A stretch of DNA of 64,000 nucleotides from JAJAZB01 sp964244295 (GTDB taxonomy: Bacteria; Bacteroidota; Bacteroidia; Cytophagales; Spirosomataceae): NCBI GenBank assembly GCA_964244295.1, contig CAXTIG010000004.1, positions 62,001-126,000 on the forward strand. The letters run 5' to 3'. Under the pieces are notes generated by a model. The model was given only the letters and a program-made list of their open reading frames with translations, did not search any database and was not told where the DNA came from. The position numbers and the translations under genes are program-made. How positions within the stretch are numbered: position 1 is the stretch's first letter; each line of letters starts with the position of its first letter. This document shows, one piece after another, positions 42,933-50,222 of this stretch.

Positions 42933-43631
42933 ATGAACCGCTTCCTCCTTTCCGCTGCGCTTTTCGCCACGCTCGCCACCGGCTCCGTTTTCGCCCAAAC
43001 CGCCGATTCGCTCCGTCACCAACCCGAATCCCGCCACGCCCACTGGACCCGCGCCGCCGTCGGCGACGTAGCCGTTTCGGTTGGGTTCAACGCCCTGACG
43101 GGCAGCGACGCCCCAGCGCTCAAACCCCTCGGCTCGCGCTACGTGACGCTGGGCTACGGGGCCACGTTCCGCCTGAGCGAAGGCCGCCGCGCCGCCCTCA
43201 AACTCCGCACCGGCCTGGAAGTAAGCTGGTACAACCTGATGCTCGACGACGACCGCCTCGCGCTCCAAACGCCCGCTGGCGTGACCTTCCCCGACGCGGG
43301 CCGCTCCCTCGATAAAAGCAAGTTGACCGCTGCCTACCTCAACCTGCCATTGCTGCCCACGGTTGTGTTCCGGCGTGGCATCGTGCGGTCGGTCGGTGCC
43401 GGGGGCTACGTGGGCATGCGCCTCGACAGCTACGCGAAGGTGAAGGAAGAAGGCGGTCGCAAAGACCGCGAGCACGGGGCTTACGCCCTCAACAACTTCC
43501 GCTACGGCCTGGCTGCTGAAATCAACTTCCGCCACGCACCGACCTTCTTCGCCCAGTACGACCTGAATCCACTCTTCCGCGCCGGGCAGGGGCCGGACAC
43601 GCGGGCGTTTAGTTTCGGGATTCGACTGTGA
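42933..43631 (+). CDS. Predicted outer-membrane beta-barrel protein
   Basis: A 232-residue protein with a clean signal peptide (MNRFLLSAALFATLATGSVFAQ). The rest alternates polar and hydrophobic residues as expected for a small barrel (YVTLGYGATFRLSEGRRAAL, then LKLRTGLEVSWYNLMLDDDR) and ends FSFGIRL with a terminal Leu rather than Phe. It resembles the outer-membrane beta-barrel (PorT-like) proteins common in Bacteroidota. The frame is open for 64 codons before the ATG at 42933, but that part is low-complexity Pro/Arg sequence without a signal peptide, so I start at 42933. A stem-loop follows directly after the stop. Confidence 0.75.
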   Translation: MNRFLLSAALFATLATGSVFAQTADSLRHQPESRHAHWTRAAVGDVAVSVGFNALTGSDAPALKPLGSRYVTLGYGATFRLSEGRRAALKLRTGLEVSWYNLMLDDDRLALQTPAGVTFPDAGRSLDKSKLTAAYLNLPLLPTVVFRRGIVRSVGAGGYVGMRLDSYAKVKEEGGRKDREHGAYALNNFRYGLAAEINFRHAPTFFAQYDLNPLFRAGQGPDTRAFSFGIRL

Positions 43632-43674
43632 TGATTTATGAACGGTCCGCCGTTGCGGTACGGTTCATAAATCA
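43632..43674 (+). terminator. Stem-loop after the outer-membrane protein gene
   Basis: 12-bp arms TGATTTATGAAC (43632-43643) and GTTCATAAATCA (43663-43674) immediately follow the stop codon. There is no U-run, so it is a weak or factor-assisted terminator, or a transcript-stabilising hairpin. Confidence 0.5.
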
Positions 43675-43722
43675 GGGCACGGGTTTTTAGCCCTGGCTTT
43701 CATCAACCAACTAAAAACAGCC

Positions 43723-43911
43723 ATGAACAAGAACGAAAAAGACCTGGAGCAAGTCCGGAAAGACCTTGAAGGGGGAGCGACCGGCAGCAAGGCCGATAAC
43801 GGCACCAACCACGGCGGTAACGGCGGCGGTACGAGCCGGGGCGGGGGCAACAAAGGCGGGCATAGTTCGGGTGGCTCGTCGGGCGGAAACAAAGGTGGGC
43901 ACAGCAATTAA
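43723..43911 (+). CDS. Small glycine-rich hydrophilic protein
   Basis: 62 residues: a charged helical head (MNKNEKDLEQVRKDLEGG) followed by a Gly/Ser/Asn-rich tail with repeated GGNKGGHS units (residues about 41-61). It has no signal peptide, no membrane segment and no cysteine. It resembles stress-type glycine-rich hydrophilic peptides only in composition, and I do not recognise a family. It has a separate start 92 bases after the preceding gene and a strong terminator behind it, which supports it as a real gene. The antisense frames here are shadows. Confidence 0.55.
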   Translation: MNKNEKDLEQVRKDLEGGATGSKADNGTNHGGNGGGTSRGGGNKGGHSSGGSSGGNKGGHSN

Positions 43912-43930
43912 GCGCTCACCGTTGCCGGTT

Positions 43931-43975
43931 AAAACCAACCCCGTCAGGATTTTAAATCCTGACGGGGTTGGTTTT
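43931..43975. terminator. Strong bidirectional stem-loop terminator
   Basis: A 22-bp perfect palindrome (43931-43952 with 43954-43975, one central base), with an A-run at one end and a T-run at the other. It separates the rightward small gene from the leftward transposase whose stop lies at 43977, and would end transcripts from both sides. Confidence 0.85.
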
Positions 43976-43976
43976 T

Positions 43977-44633
43977 TTAGTCAAAATCCGACTGAAACCC
44001 CGGCGGTAGCGCCTGCCCGTGGGCGAGTAGGAAAGCGTCTTTCCCCCCAAACCAGCGCAGCACTTCGTCCCGGTACAGCCGTGTGGGTTTTTGGGACAAA
44101 ACGGCCCGGTACGAGGAGTACGGCCAGGTTTCCAGGCTGGCGCAAAACCCGTGGTGAACGGGGTTGGCGTGGATGTACCGCACCAGTTCGCCAAAATACC
44201 GCTCGGTCGTGACGGCCTTGCGTTGCAGGGTATCGACAAACGAACTGCCCGGCCGGTTAAACGTCTGCGAATAGCCGTTGAGCAAGTCGCTGAATTGCCG
44301 GGCCACTAAATTGGGAAGTTCTGTTGAGTTGACCCGAATCAGTTCGCGGGCATTGACGGGCGTGACCGGGGATTGCCGCCGTAGCTTTTTCCATTTTTTA
44401 TTTCGAAAATAGGCACTGAGTTCGGCTGCCGGGCGGATGCGAATCAGGAAATGGAAATGAGTCGGCATCAGGCAAAACGCGTAGGTTTCGGCTACGGGCT
44501 GGGCGTATTCCGCGAATTTTTCGAGAAAGTACCGGTAGTTTTCGGGCGTTTTGAACAGCAGGTCGTTGCCGTTGGCGTGGTAATAGACGTGGTAAAACAC
44601 ATCCGGCAGGAAGGGGACGCGGAAATTGCCCAT
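43977..44633 (-). CDS. REP-associated tyrosine (Y1) transposase, copy 1
   Basis: About 218 residues from MGNFRVPFLPDVFYHVYYHA. I prefer this ATG to the one 69 bases upstream because family members usually start about 10 residues before the YHVY strand. The Y1_Tnp (IS200-like) signatures are MPTHFHFLIRI, which supplies the paired His for metal binding, and LLNGYSQTFNR, which holds the candidate nucleophile Tyr. The rest (YIHANPVHHGFC, WPYSSY, VLRWFGG) is typical of RAYTs. It is a single-copy domesticated-type transposase lying between two palindromes (43931-43975 and 44704-44811), as expected for RAYT/REP pairs. Confidence 0.88.
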   Translation of the reverse strand: MGNFRVPFLPDVFYHVYYHANGNDLLFKTPENYRYFLEKFAEYAQPVAETYAFCLMPTHFHFLIRIRPAAELSAYFRNKKWKKLRRQSPVTPVNARELIRVNSTELPNLVARQFSDLLNGYSQTFNRPGSSFVDTLQRKAVTTERYFGELVRYIHANPVHHGFCASLETWPYSSYRAVLSQKPTRLYRDEVLRWFGGKDAFLLAHGQALPPGFQSDFD

Positions 44634-44703
44634 GAGAGGAGGGATTTCCCCCAAGAAAACGATCTCCAGAGCAACCATGCTTACCGTAAAATAACTATCC
44701 ATT

Positions 44704-44811
44704 TTTACACAGACTTGTCATCCTGGAAGGACCTCGTTGGCCTACCGTTTAGCTCTGAAGAGGGGAACGGCAGGCCAACGAGGTCCTTCCAGGATGACAA
44801 GTCTGTGTAAA
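44704..44811. repeat. Perfect 40-bp inverted repeat beside transposase copy 1
   Basis: Arms 44704-44743 and 44772-44811 are exact reverse complements, with a 28-base loop whose ends (CCGTT/AACGG) pair further after one mismatch. It lies between the transposase start region and the 3' end of the moeB-like gene. It is most simply read as a REP doublet mobilised by this or a related transposase. Confidence 0.85.
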
Positions 44812-44827
44812 TTTTTAATAAGGCAAG

Positions 44828-45946
44828 TCAATACACCGCCATCCCCACCTCCACCTCCCGCGCCCAGGCGTCGATGCCGCCTTCGAGGTTGTAGAGGTTG
44901 CGGAAGCCGTGGGTTTGTTCGAGGTACTGAATCACGTTGGCCGAGCGGATGCCGTGGTGGCAATGCACCACCACGGGGCGATCCTGGGGAATGCGGCGGA
45001 CGTTGTTGGGAATCGTGTTCATCGGAATCAGCGTGGCCTGGGGCAGGTGGCAGATGTCGTACTCATAGGGGTTGCGCACATCGAGCACGAACAGGTCCTC
45101 GCCCGCGTCGAGACGCTGACGTAGGTCATCCACCGTTAGCGTTTTCAGGCCGTCGTCGTCGGTCAGGGTGGCGGCTTTACTTTCCGGGAAAATCAATTCT
45201 TCCGCGTCGGGGCGGCGTTTGAGTTTAATTTTCTGGTGGGTGTTTTCCAGCACGTCCACCACCAGCAACTGCCCCGAGAGCACCTTCCCTACACCCATCA
45301 GCAATTTCACCACTTCCGAAGCCTGGTACATTCCCACCAACCCCGGCAATACCCCCATCACGCCCACGTCGGCGCAGTTGGGTACGCTCAGGTCGTTGGG
45401 TTGTTCCGGGAAAAGGCAGCGGTAAGTCGGCCCCCACACGCCTGCCGTATCCTGAAAATTGAACACCGACACCTGTCCCTCGAACTGGTGGATGGCCCCG
45501 TACACGAAGGGCTTGCCCAAGCTCACGCACACGTCGTTGATGAGGTAGCGCACGGTAAAATTATCGGTGCAATCGACCACCACGTCGTAATCCTGAATGA
45601 GTTGGGTGGCGTTCTCCCGGCGCAGCGCCTGATGGAAAAAGGCGTATTCGATTTCGTTGTTGAGTTTCTTGAGGTGGGTCACGGCCATCAGCGCCTTAGG
45701 TTGATCCAGTTCGTCGGTGCGGTACAGTACCTGCCGTTGGAGGTTGCTCAGTTCGACCGCGTCGGGGTCGATGACGCCCAGTTTGCCCACGCCCGCCGCC
45801 GCCAGGTACAGCAACACCGGACAACCCAAGCCCCCCGCCCCCACCACCAGCACCTGGGCGGCCTTGAGCTTTTCCTGTCCTTCGGTGCCGATTTGTGGGA
45901 GCAGCAGGTGTTTCTGGTAGCGGTATTGTTCGCTGGGCGAAAGCAT
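44828..45946 (-). CDS. moeB: MoeB/ThiF-type adenylyltransferase fused to a rhodanese domain
   Basis: A 372-residue protein. Residues 5-245 form the E1-like adenylyltransferase fold (nucleotide loop VLVVGAGGLGCPV at 32-44, VIDPDAVELSNLQRQ at 58-72), which activates the C-terminal Gly of a ubiquitin-like sulfur carrier such as MoaD or ThiS. Residues 275-365 form a rhodanese domain with Cys329 in VVHCHHGIRS, which would provide the sulfur. Start at 45944-45946; longer open frame upstream runs through a repeat. E. coli MoeB binds zinc with two CxxC pairs; here the region reads PTYRCLFP and VPNCADVGVM with single cysteines, so this is a non-zinc variant. Whether it serves molybdopterin or thiamine cannot be told, since no moa or thi genes lie nearby. 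Confidence 0.85.
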   Translation of the reverse strand: MLSPSEQYRYQKHLLLPQIGTEGQEKLKAAQVLVVGAGGLGCPVLLYLAAAGVGKLGVIDPDAVELSNLQRQVLYRTDELDQPKALMAVTHLKKLNNEIEYAFFHQALRRENATQLIQDYDVVVDCTDNFTVRYLINDVCVSLGKPFVYGAIHQFEGQVSVFNFQDTAGVWGPTYRCLFPEQPNDLSVPNCADVGVMGVLPGLVGMYQASEVVKLLMGVGKVLSGQLLVVDVLENTHQKIKLKRRPDAEELIFPESKAATLTDDDGLKTLTVDDLRQRLDAGEDLFVLDVRNPYEYDICHLPQATLIPMNTIPNNVRRIPQDRPVVVHCHHGIRSANVIQYLEQTHGFRNLYNLEGGIDAWAREVEVGMAVY

Positions 45947-46005
45947 GGGTTCAACACTAAATTTGACGTGGAAATAATACGCTGGCAAAGGGCCAAATCG
46001 TATGT

Positions 46006-46123
46006 GGGGATTGGGTAAATGGGTAATCGGGGATTGGGTAAATAGGTAATCAGGAAATTGACCATTTCCACAGCCCCTAATTACCCATTTACCCAATCCC
46101 CAATCCCCATTTACCCAATCCCC
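46006..46123. repeat. Compound palindromic and direct repeat region
   Basis: A 22-bp perfect inverted repeat (46006-46027 with 46080-46101) built from GGGGATTGGGTAAAT units, with further direct copies at about 46030-46044 and 46106-46123. It fills the gap between the 5'-nucleotidase and moeB-like genes and supplies the stop codon of the former (46111-46113). Confidence 0.75.
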
Positions 46124-47058
46124 AGAATTTGGCTTTGGGAAAAAACCTGCTTGCTCACCCGGTCGAAGGTGAAGTCGATCCGACCGAGGTTGATGCCCGC
46201 GAAGCCGACCTGGTTGACGAGCATCGGCTTGCCGTCCGCGTTTTTCACCACGGTCGGCTCGTTGAGGAAGGTGTGCGTGTGTCCGCCGATGATCAGGTCG
46301 ATGTTGCGGGTTTGGGGAGCCAGGGTCAGGTCGGAAATTTCGCCGCCGTTCATTTTGTAGCCCAGGTGCGAGAGGCAGATGACCAGACTGCACCCTGCTT
46401 CGTTTCGCAGAAAAGCCGCCGTTTCGTTGGCTTTCGCCACCGGGTCAAGGTAGCGGGTACCGGCGAAAAGCGGGAGCGGAATCAGCCCATCGGGGGCGAT
46501 GCCGAGGCCGAACACGCCGATTTTCAGCCCGGCTTTTTTGAAAACCTGATACGGCTGTAACGTGCCCTTGAGCGGCGAAGACGACACATCGTAGTTGGCG
46601 ACCAGCACCGGAAAATTGGCGTGGGCCTTGATTTGTCGGGCGAAAAGTTCGGCTCCGCCGTCGAAGTCGTGGTTGCCCATCGTGATGGCGTCGTAGCCGA
46701 GCAGGCGCATGGCCCGAATTTCGGGTTCGCCGTGAAAAAAGTTGAAGTACGGCGTGCCCTGAAAAGCATCGCCCGCATCGAGGAGCAGCAGGTTTTTTTC
46801 CTGCGCCCTAATCTGACTCAACAGCCGCGCCCGGTTGACAATCCCACCCCGGCCCGCGTTGCGCGGGTCGTTGGCCGGGAAAGGGTCGAGGCGGCTATGG
46901 ACATCGTTGGTGTGCAGAATCGTCAATTTCACCGAAGTTGCTTCGGTTTCGGCCAGTGCTGCCAGTGGCCAGGCACCCAGCGCCAGGGCACCCCCCGCGC
47001 CGAGCGCGGTGCGCAAAAAGTCGCGGCGGGACGACTCAGTGGAGTTGAAAACGGCCAT
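46111..47058 (-). CDS. 5'-nucleotidase, metallophosphatase half (Tat-exported)
   Basis: A 315-residue protein with a twin-arginine signal (SSRRDFLRTALGAGGALALG at about 9-28) and a calcineurin-like phosphoesterase domain. Its metal-binding motifs are ILHTNDVHSRL (Asp, His), LLDAGDAFQG (Asp), MGNHDFDGG (Asn, His), LSHLG (His) and GGHTHTF (His pair). The usual substrate-binding 5_nucleotid_C domain is missing; it is encoded by the gene at 47036-47806, which overlaps the start by 23 bases. The two products presumably assemble in the periplasm to hydrolyse nucleotides or related phosphates. The last codons (...QILGIG) run into a repeat, so the natural C-terminus may have been changed. Confidence 0.88.
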   Translation of the reverse strand: MAVFNSTESSRRDFLRTALGAGGALALGAWPLAALAETEATSVKLTILHTNDVHSRLDPFPANDPRNAGRGGIVNRARLLSQIRAQEKNLLLLDAGDAFQGTPYFNFFHGEPEIRAMRLLGYDAITMGNHDFDGGAELFARQIKAHANFPVLVANYDVSSSPLKGTLQPYQVFKKAGLKIGVFGLGIAPDGLIPLPLFAGTRYLDPVAKANETAAFLRNEAGCSLVICLSHLGYKMNGGEISDLTLAPQTRNIDLIIGGHTHTFLNEPTVVKNADGKPMLVNQVGFAGINLGRIDFTFDRVSKQVFSQSQILGIG

Positions 47059-47806
47059 CTTTTTGCGGGTTTAGCGTTTCGCCGCGCTGGCCTTTCCGCC
47101 GGAGGTAGTCGGCGATGGCGTCGCGGTAGAGGTAGTGGATGTCGTTGTAGGCGAGGCGGGTTTTCAGGAAAGCCGCCGCGTCGCTACTGTTGGCGATGTA
47201 GTCGGTCGTGATGAGCGTGTAGGTGCGGGTGGAGTCGAAGGCCCTCCCGCCGATGGTAAACTCCCGGAGGGTGCCGGAAGTTTTATCGACCACCAACCGC
47301 AGCCCGGCCTGGGGTTCTTTCCGGTCCGCCACGTACTCGGCAAACTGCCGTAGGGTAGGGCCGTCGAGGGTGAGCACCACGAGAGTATTGTCGAAGGGCA
47401 TCATTTCAAACACGTTGCCCAGGGTGATGGGTCCGGCGGGAAACTCGTTGCGGAGGCCGCCGTTGTTGGTCATGGCGACGTCGAGGGGTTTGCCCGTTTT
47501 TTCCCGGCCCATTTCGAGCATGAGGTCACTCATCAAATTGCCCAGTTCCGACTCGGGCTGTCCCTTCCGCAAGCGCTGCGTCGACTGCACCAGCACGGCG
47601 TTCATGGTGCGTTCTAGGCTGTCGTGCAGGGGCCGGAGGTAGGCAGCGGTTTGCACGACCAGTGGCCCTTCGGCGCTCCGGCTGCTCGTGTCGCTGACGG
47701 CCAACAGGCGGGGTTTGGCTTCTTTTTGCGCAAAATACGGGCGCTGGCAGGCGACTGTCAGTACGCAGCAGGCAGTAAGCAGTACCCAGGATGGAAGTAG
47801 TCGCAC
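47036..47806 (-). CDS. 5'-nucleotidase, C-terminal substrate-binding half (lipoprotein)
   Basis: A 256-residue protein with a lipoprotein signal (LLTACCVLTVAC), so it is membrane-anchored. It carries the 5_nucleotid_C domain: ESELGNLMSDLMLEMGRE, VAMTNNGGLRNEF, GNVFEMMPFDNTLVVLTLDG and LITTDYIANSSDAAAFLK correspond to the nucleotide-binding region (N.GG.R and the aromatic pocket) of UshA-type enzymes. It precedes and overlaps the catalytic-half gene. In most bacteria both halves are one polypeptide; the split arrangement is also known in other Bacteroidota. Note that one half is a lipoprotein and the other a Tat substrate. Confidence 0.85.
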   Translation of the reverse strand: MRLLPSWVLLTACCVLTVACQRPYFAQKEAKPRLLAVSDTSSRSAEGPLVVQTAAYLRPLHDSLERTMNAVLVQSTQRLRKGQPESELGNLMSDLMLEMGREKTGKPLDVAMTNNGGLRNEFPAGPITLGNVFEMMPFDNTLVVLTLDGPTLRQFAEYVADRKEPQAGLRLVVDKTSGTLREFTIGGRAFDSTRTYTLITTDYIANSSDAAAFLKTRLAYNDIHYLYRDAIADYLRRKGQRGETLNPQKDGRFQLH

Positions 47807-47837
47807 GGGGTGGGGAGTTTCGGAACTTAGTTAAGGC

Positions 47838-47853
47838 GGTCACGCTGAGCGGA
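47838..47853. repeat. Half copy of the 58545-58631 palindrome
   Basis: GGTCACGCTGAGCGGA, 16 bases identical to 58547-58562, in the short gap between two minus-strand genes. Confidence 0.55.
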
Positions 47854-47871
47854 ACGGTATCACCTATTTTT

Positions 47872-49257
47872 TCACTTCACCGGCACCAGCCGAAACACGT
47901 ACCCAGGGTCTTCGACCGACACGTAGGCGTAGCCATCCGGCCCGATGTCGATGTTGCGAACCCGCCCGATGTTGGGGTAGAGCAGTTCTTCTTTCACGAT
48001 TTTGCCGTTGCGCACTTCGCAGCGGTTCAGGTACTTAAACCGCAGCGACCCCACCAGCGCGTTGCCGCCCCAGGCGGCGTACATCCCGCCGCTCGGCACG
48101 AAAGCCATGCCGCTCGGCCCGATGGAGGGAATCCAGTAGTGGACGGGTTGCTCCATGCCGTCTTTTTTGGTCAGGTTGGTGATGGGCTTGCCGTCGTAGT
48201 TGATGCCGTAGCTGATGGTGGGCCAGCCGTAGTTGCGGCCTTTCTGAACGATGTTCACCTCGTCGCCGCCGCGCGGGCCGTGTTCGTTTTCCCAGAGTTC
48301 GCCCTGGGCGTTGAGCGCCATGCCCTGCGGGTTGCGGTGGCCGTAGGAATAAATCGTCGGGTGGGCCGACTTGGCGAAGGGGTTGTCGGCGGGAATGCCG
48401 CCGTCGTCTTTGATGCGGTGAACTTTCCCGGCGTCGCTGTCGAGCGACTGCGGGTTGGTTTTCTCGCTGCCCCGGTCGCCGACGCTGAAGTAGAGCAGCC
48501 CGGCTTTGTCGAACACCAACCGCGAGCCGTAGTGGTGGCGGGTTTTGGCCCAGGGTTGGGCTTCAAACAGGATTTTCTGGTCGCTGAGGCGGTCGCCGTC
48601 GAGTTTGGCCCGCATCACCGCCGTGGTGGAAAGTTTGCCTTCCGGGGCGTCTTTCACCGCTGAATACGAAAAATAGACGAGGCCATTTTGGGCAAACTGC
48701 GGATGAACCTCCACGTCGAGCAGGCCGCCCTGCCCTTCGGCCAGCACCGTCGGGCCACCGGAAACGGGCGTGCGGCTGCCGTTTTTAGCCACGCGCGAAA
48801 TCGCCCCGGAACGCTCGGTGACGAGCATCCCGCCGTCGGGCAAAAAAGATAGGCCCCAGGGACTACCCAGGCCCCGCGCCACCGTATCGAGGCGAACCGT
48901 CAGGCCCGCCGAGGAGGCGAAGGTGGGCGATTTGGGCGCGGCGTCCACGCGGAATTTCGCGCCTTTTTCGAGGGCCACGGCCACGTAATCGGCCAGGGCG
49001 CTGATTTCATCAGGTTTCAGCGAGGCTTCCCAGGCGGGCATTCCCAGGTCGGGGTGGCCTTTAGCGATGCTGGCGACGAGTTCATTTTTCGTATTGCCAA
49101 ATTTCCACTTGCGGTCGACGAACATTTCGACCTGCTCGCCGTGGCAACTGGCGCAGTAGGTTTTGTAGTTGGACTCGGGCGTGGCGACGGGTTTGTCGGG
49201 CAGGAAACTCAGGCCGGTCACGACGAGGACCGTGCCCAGAACGGCGTAGTTGAACAT
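47872..49257 (-). CDS. Cytochrome c / PQQ-type aldose sugar dehydrogenase fusion
   Basis: A 461-residue exported protein. A hydrophobic N-terminus precedes a single-haem cytochrome c domain: CASCH at residues 35-39 and a likely Met73 ligand in LGMPAW. Residues about 110-460 form a six-bladed propeller of the soluble glucose/aldose dehydrogenase family (GLGSPWGLSFLPDGGMLVTE, GDRGSEKTNPQSL, YGHRNPQGMAL, WENEHGPRGGDEVN, YGWP). Family members oxidise sugar aldehyde groups with PQQ and pass electrons on; the fused cytochrome would be the acceptor. PQQ synthesis genes are not in the window. The 49258-49453 gap to the right has no recognisable gene. Confidence 0.88.
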   Translation of the reverse strand: MFNYAVLGTVLVVTGLSFLPDKPVATPESNYKTYCASCHGEQVEMFVDRKWKFGNTKNELVASIAKGHPDLGMPAWEASLKPDEISALADYVAVALEKGAKFRVDAAPKSPTFASSAGLTVRLDTVARGLGSPWGLSFLPDGGMLVTERSGAISRVAKNGSRTPVSGGPTVLAEGQGGLLDVEVHPQFAQNGLVYFSYSAVKDAPEGKLSTTAVMRAKLDGDRLSDQKILFEAQPWAKTRHHYGSRLVFDKAGLLYFSVGDRGSEKTNPQSLDSDAGKVHRIKDDGGIPADNPFAKSAHPTIYSYGHRNPQGMALNAQGELWENEHGPRGGDEVNIVQKGRNYGWPTISYGINYDGKPITNLTKKDGMEQPVHYWIPSIGPSGMAFVPSGGMYAAWGGNALVGSLRFKYLNRCEVRNGKIVKEELLYPNIGRVRNIDIGPDGYAYVSVEDPGYVFRLVPVK

Positions 49258-49453
49258 GGGTAGACAGGTTTAGGAAACGGAGCGGTAAAAGTAGGGGATT
49301 TTGCTAACTAGGGCGCAGGAAATACGAAACCGGAGGGATTCCAGCCAGCGTGGCCCGGCCGTAGTGGGCCGGTGCGCAGCGCGGATAGAACCCCGGCCCC
49401 GCCACCGAACCCAACCAAAATTCATTTTTTCAATCTCTCAACACCAAGTCAAT

Positions 49454-50080
49454 ATGCCCTCTCGCATCAATTACTATCCTCCGTTGCTTCCAGGCCATTG
49501 GTTTCACGTGTACAACCGAGGTAACAACCGCGAACTGCTTTTCTACGGTCACGATAACTATCGGCATTTTCTGGAACAGTTCGATGAGTTCCTCGGCAGC
49601 TACCTCGACGTGTACGCCTTCTGTTTACTCCCAAATCACTTTCATTTTCTGGTCCGTATCAAGCTGGAAACCGAATTGACCGTTTATATCGACCCTAAAA
49701 AGAAGATTGGATTCGATTGGCTGAGTAAGCGCGTCAGCAAGCAGTTCCAGCGCTTTTTCCAGGGCTATGCCCAAGCCATCAACCGGCAGGAAGGGCGGAT
49801 CGGGAGTTTGTTTCAGAAAAATTTCAAACGCCGTCCCGTTACTTCTGATGCCTATCTGACCCGTGTCATTTATTACCTGCACCTGAATCCGGTAAAACAC
49901 CAGGTTTGGGCCGATTACCGAACTTACCCGTACAGTTCGTTCGCCCGGATTCTTTCGCCTCGTTCGACAAAGTTACAGAAACAGGCCGTGCTGGATTGGT
50001 TTGGCGGGGCAGAGCGGTACGTTGCTTACCACGATTCGGAAATCAAAATCGATCCGTGTGCTTCCTGGATAATTGAATAG
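49454..50080 (+). CDS. REP-associated tyrosine (Y1) transposase, copy 2
   Basis: A 208-residue RAYT starting MPSRINYYPPLLPGHWFHVY. LLPNHFHFLVRI supplies the metal-binding His pair, FFQGYAQAINRQEGRIGSLF the candidate catalytic Tyr, and YYLHLNPVKH, YPYSSF and VLDWFGG complete the family pattern. It is only distantly similar to copy 1 (43977-44633), so the two belong to different RAYT lineages. Its stop is followed at once by a palindromic doublet (50081-50222) that fills the whole gap to aspS. The upstream sequence at about 49340-49400 is GC-rich with a short CGGCC/GGCCG hairpin that may be a decayed copy of the same repeat. Confidence 0.88.
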   Translation: MPSRINYYPPLLPGHWFHVYNRGNNRELLFYGHDNYRHFLEQFDEFLGSYLDVYAFCLLPNHFHFLVRIKLETELTVYIDPKKKIGFDWLSKRVSKQFQRFFQGYAQAINRQEGRIGSLFQKNFKRRPVTSDAYLTRVIYYLHLNPVKHQVWADYRTYPYSSFARILSPRSTKLQKQAVLDWFGGAERYVAYHDSEIKIDPCASWIIE

Positions 50081-50222
50081 ACCCGCGTAGCTGCCAGCCG
50101 TGAAAGGCCTGTGCGCAGAGCGGCTGGCAGCGCCTCTCCCGGTAGCCAAACTACGTTTCAACCCTACCCCCGCTGCCAGCCGCTCTGCGCACAGGCCTTT
50201 CACGGCTGGCAGCTACGCGGGT
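50081..50222. repeat. Perfect 52-bp inverted repeat (REP doublet) between transposase copy 2 and aspS
   Basis: Arms 50081-50132 and 50171-50222 are exact reverse complements with a 38-base loop. Each arm is itself a hairpin (GCTGCCAGCCG ... CGGCTGGCAGC), so the whole can fold as a double-hairpin structure typical of REP/BIME elements. It starts on the base after the transposase stop and ends on the first base of the aspS stop codon. A related copy lies inside the kinase-cyclase gene (61886-61980). Confidence 0.9.

Noticed and set aside
46006..46123. CRISPR array
   Set aside because: The repeats are inverted and irregularly spaced, with no unique spacers and no cas genes.
49340..49400. A full REP copy upstream of transposase copy 2
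   Set aside because: Only a short CGGCC/GGCCG hairpin and a GTGCGCAG match can be seen, which is too weak to call.
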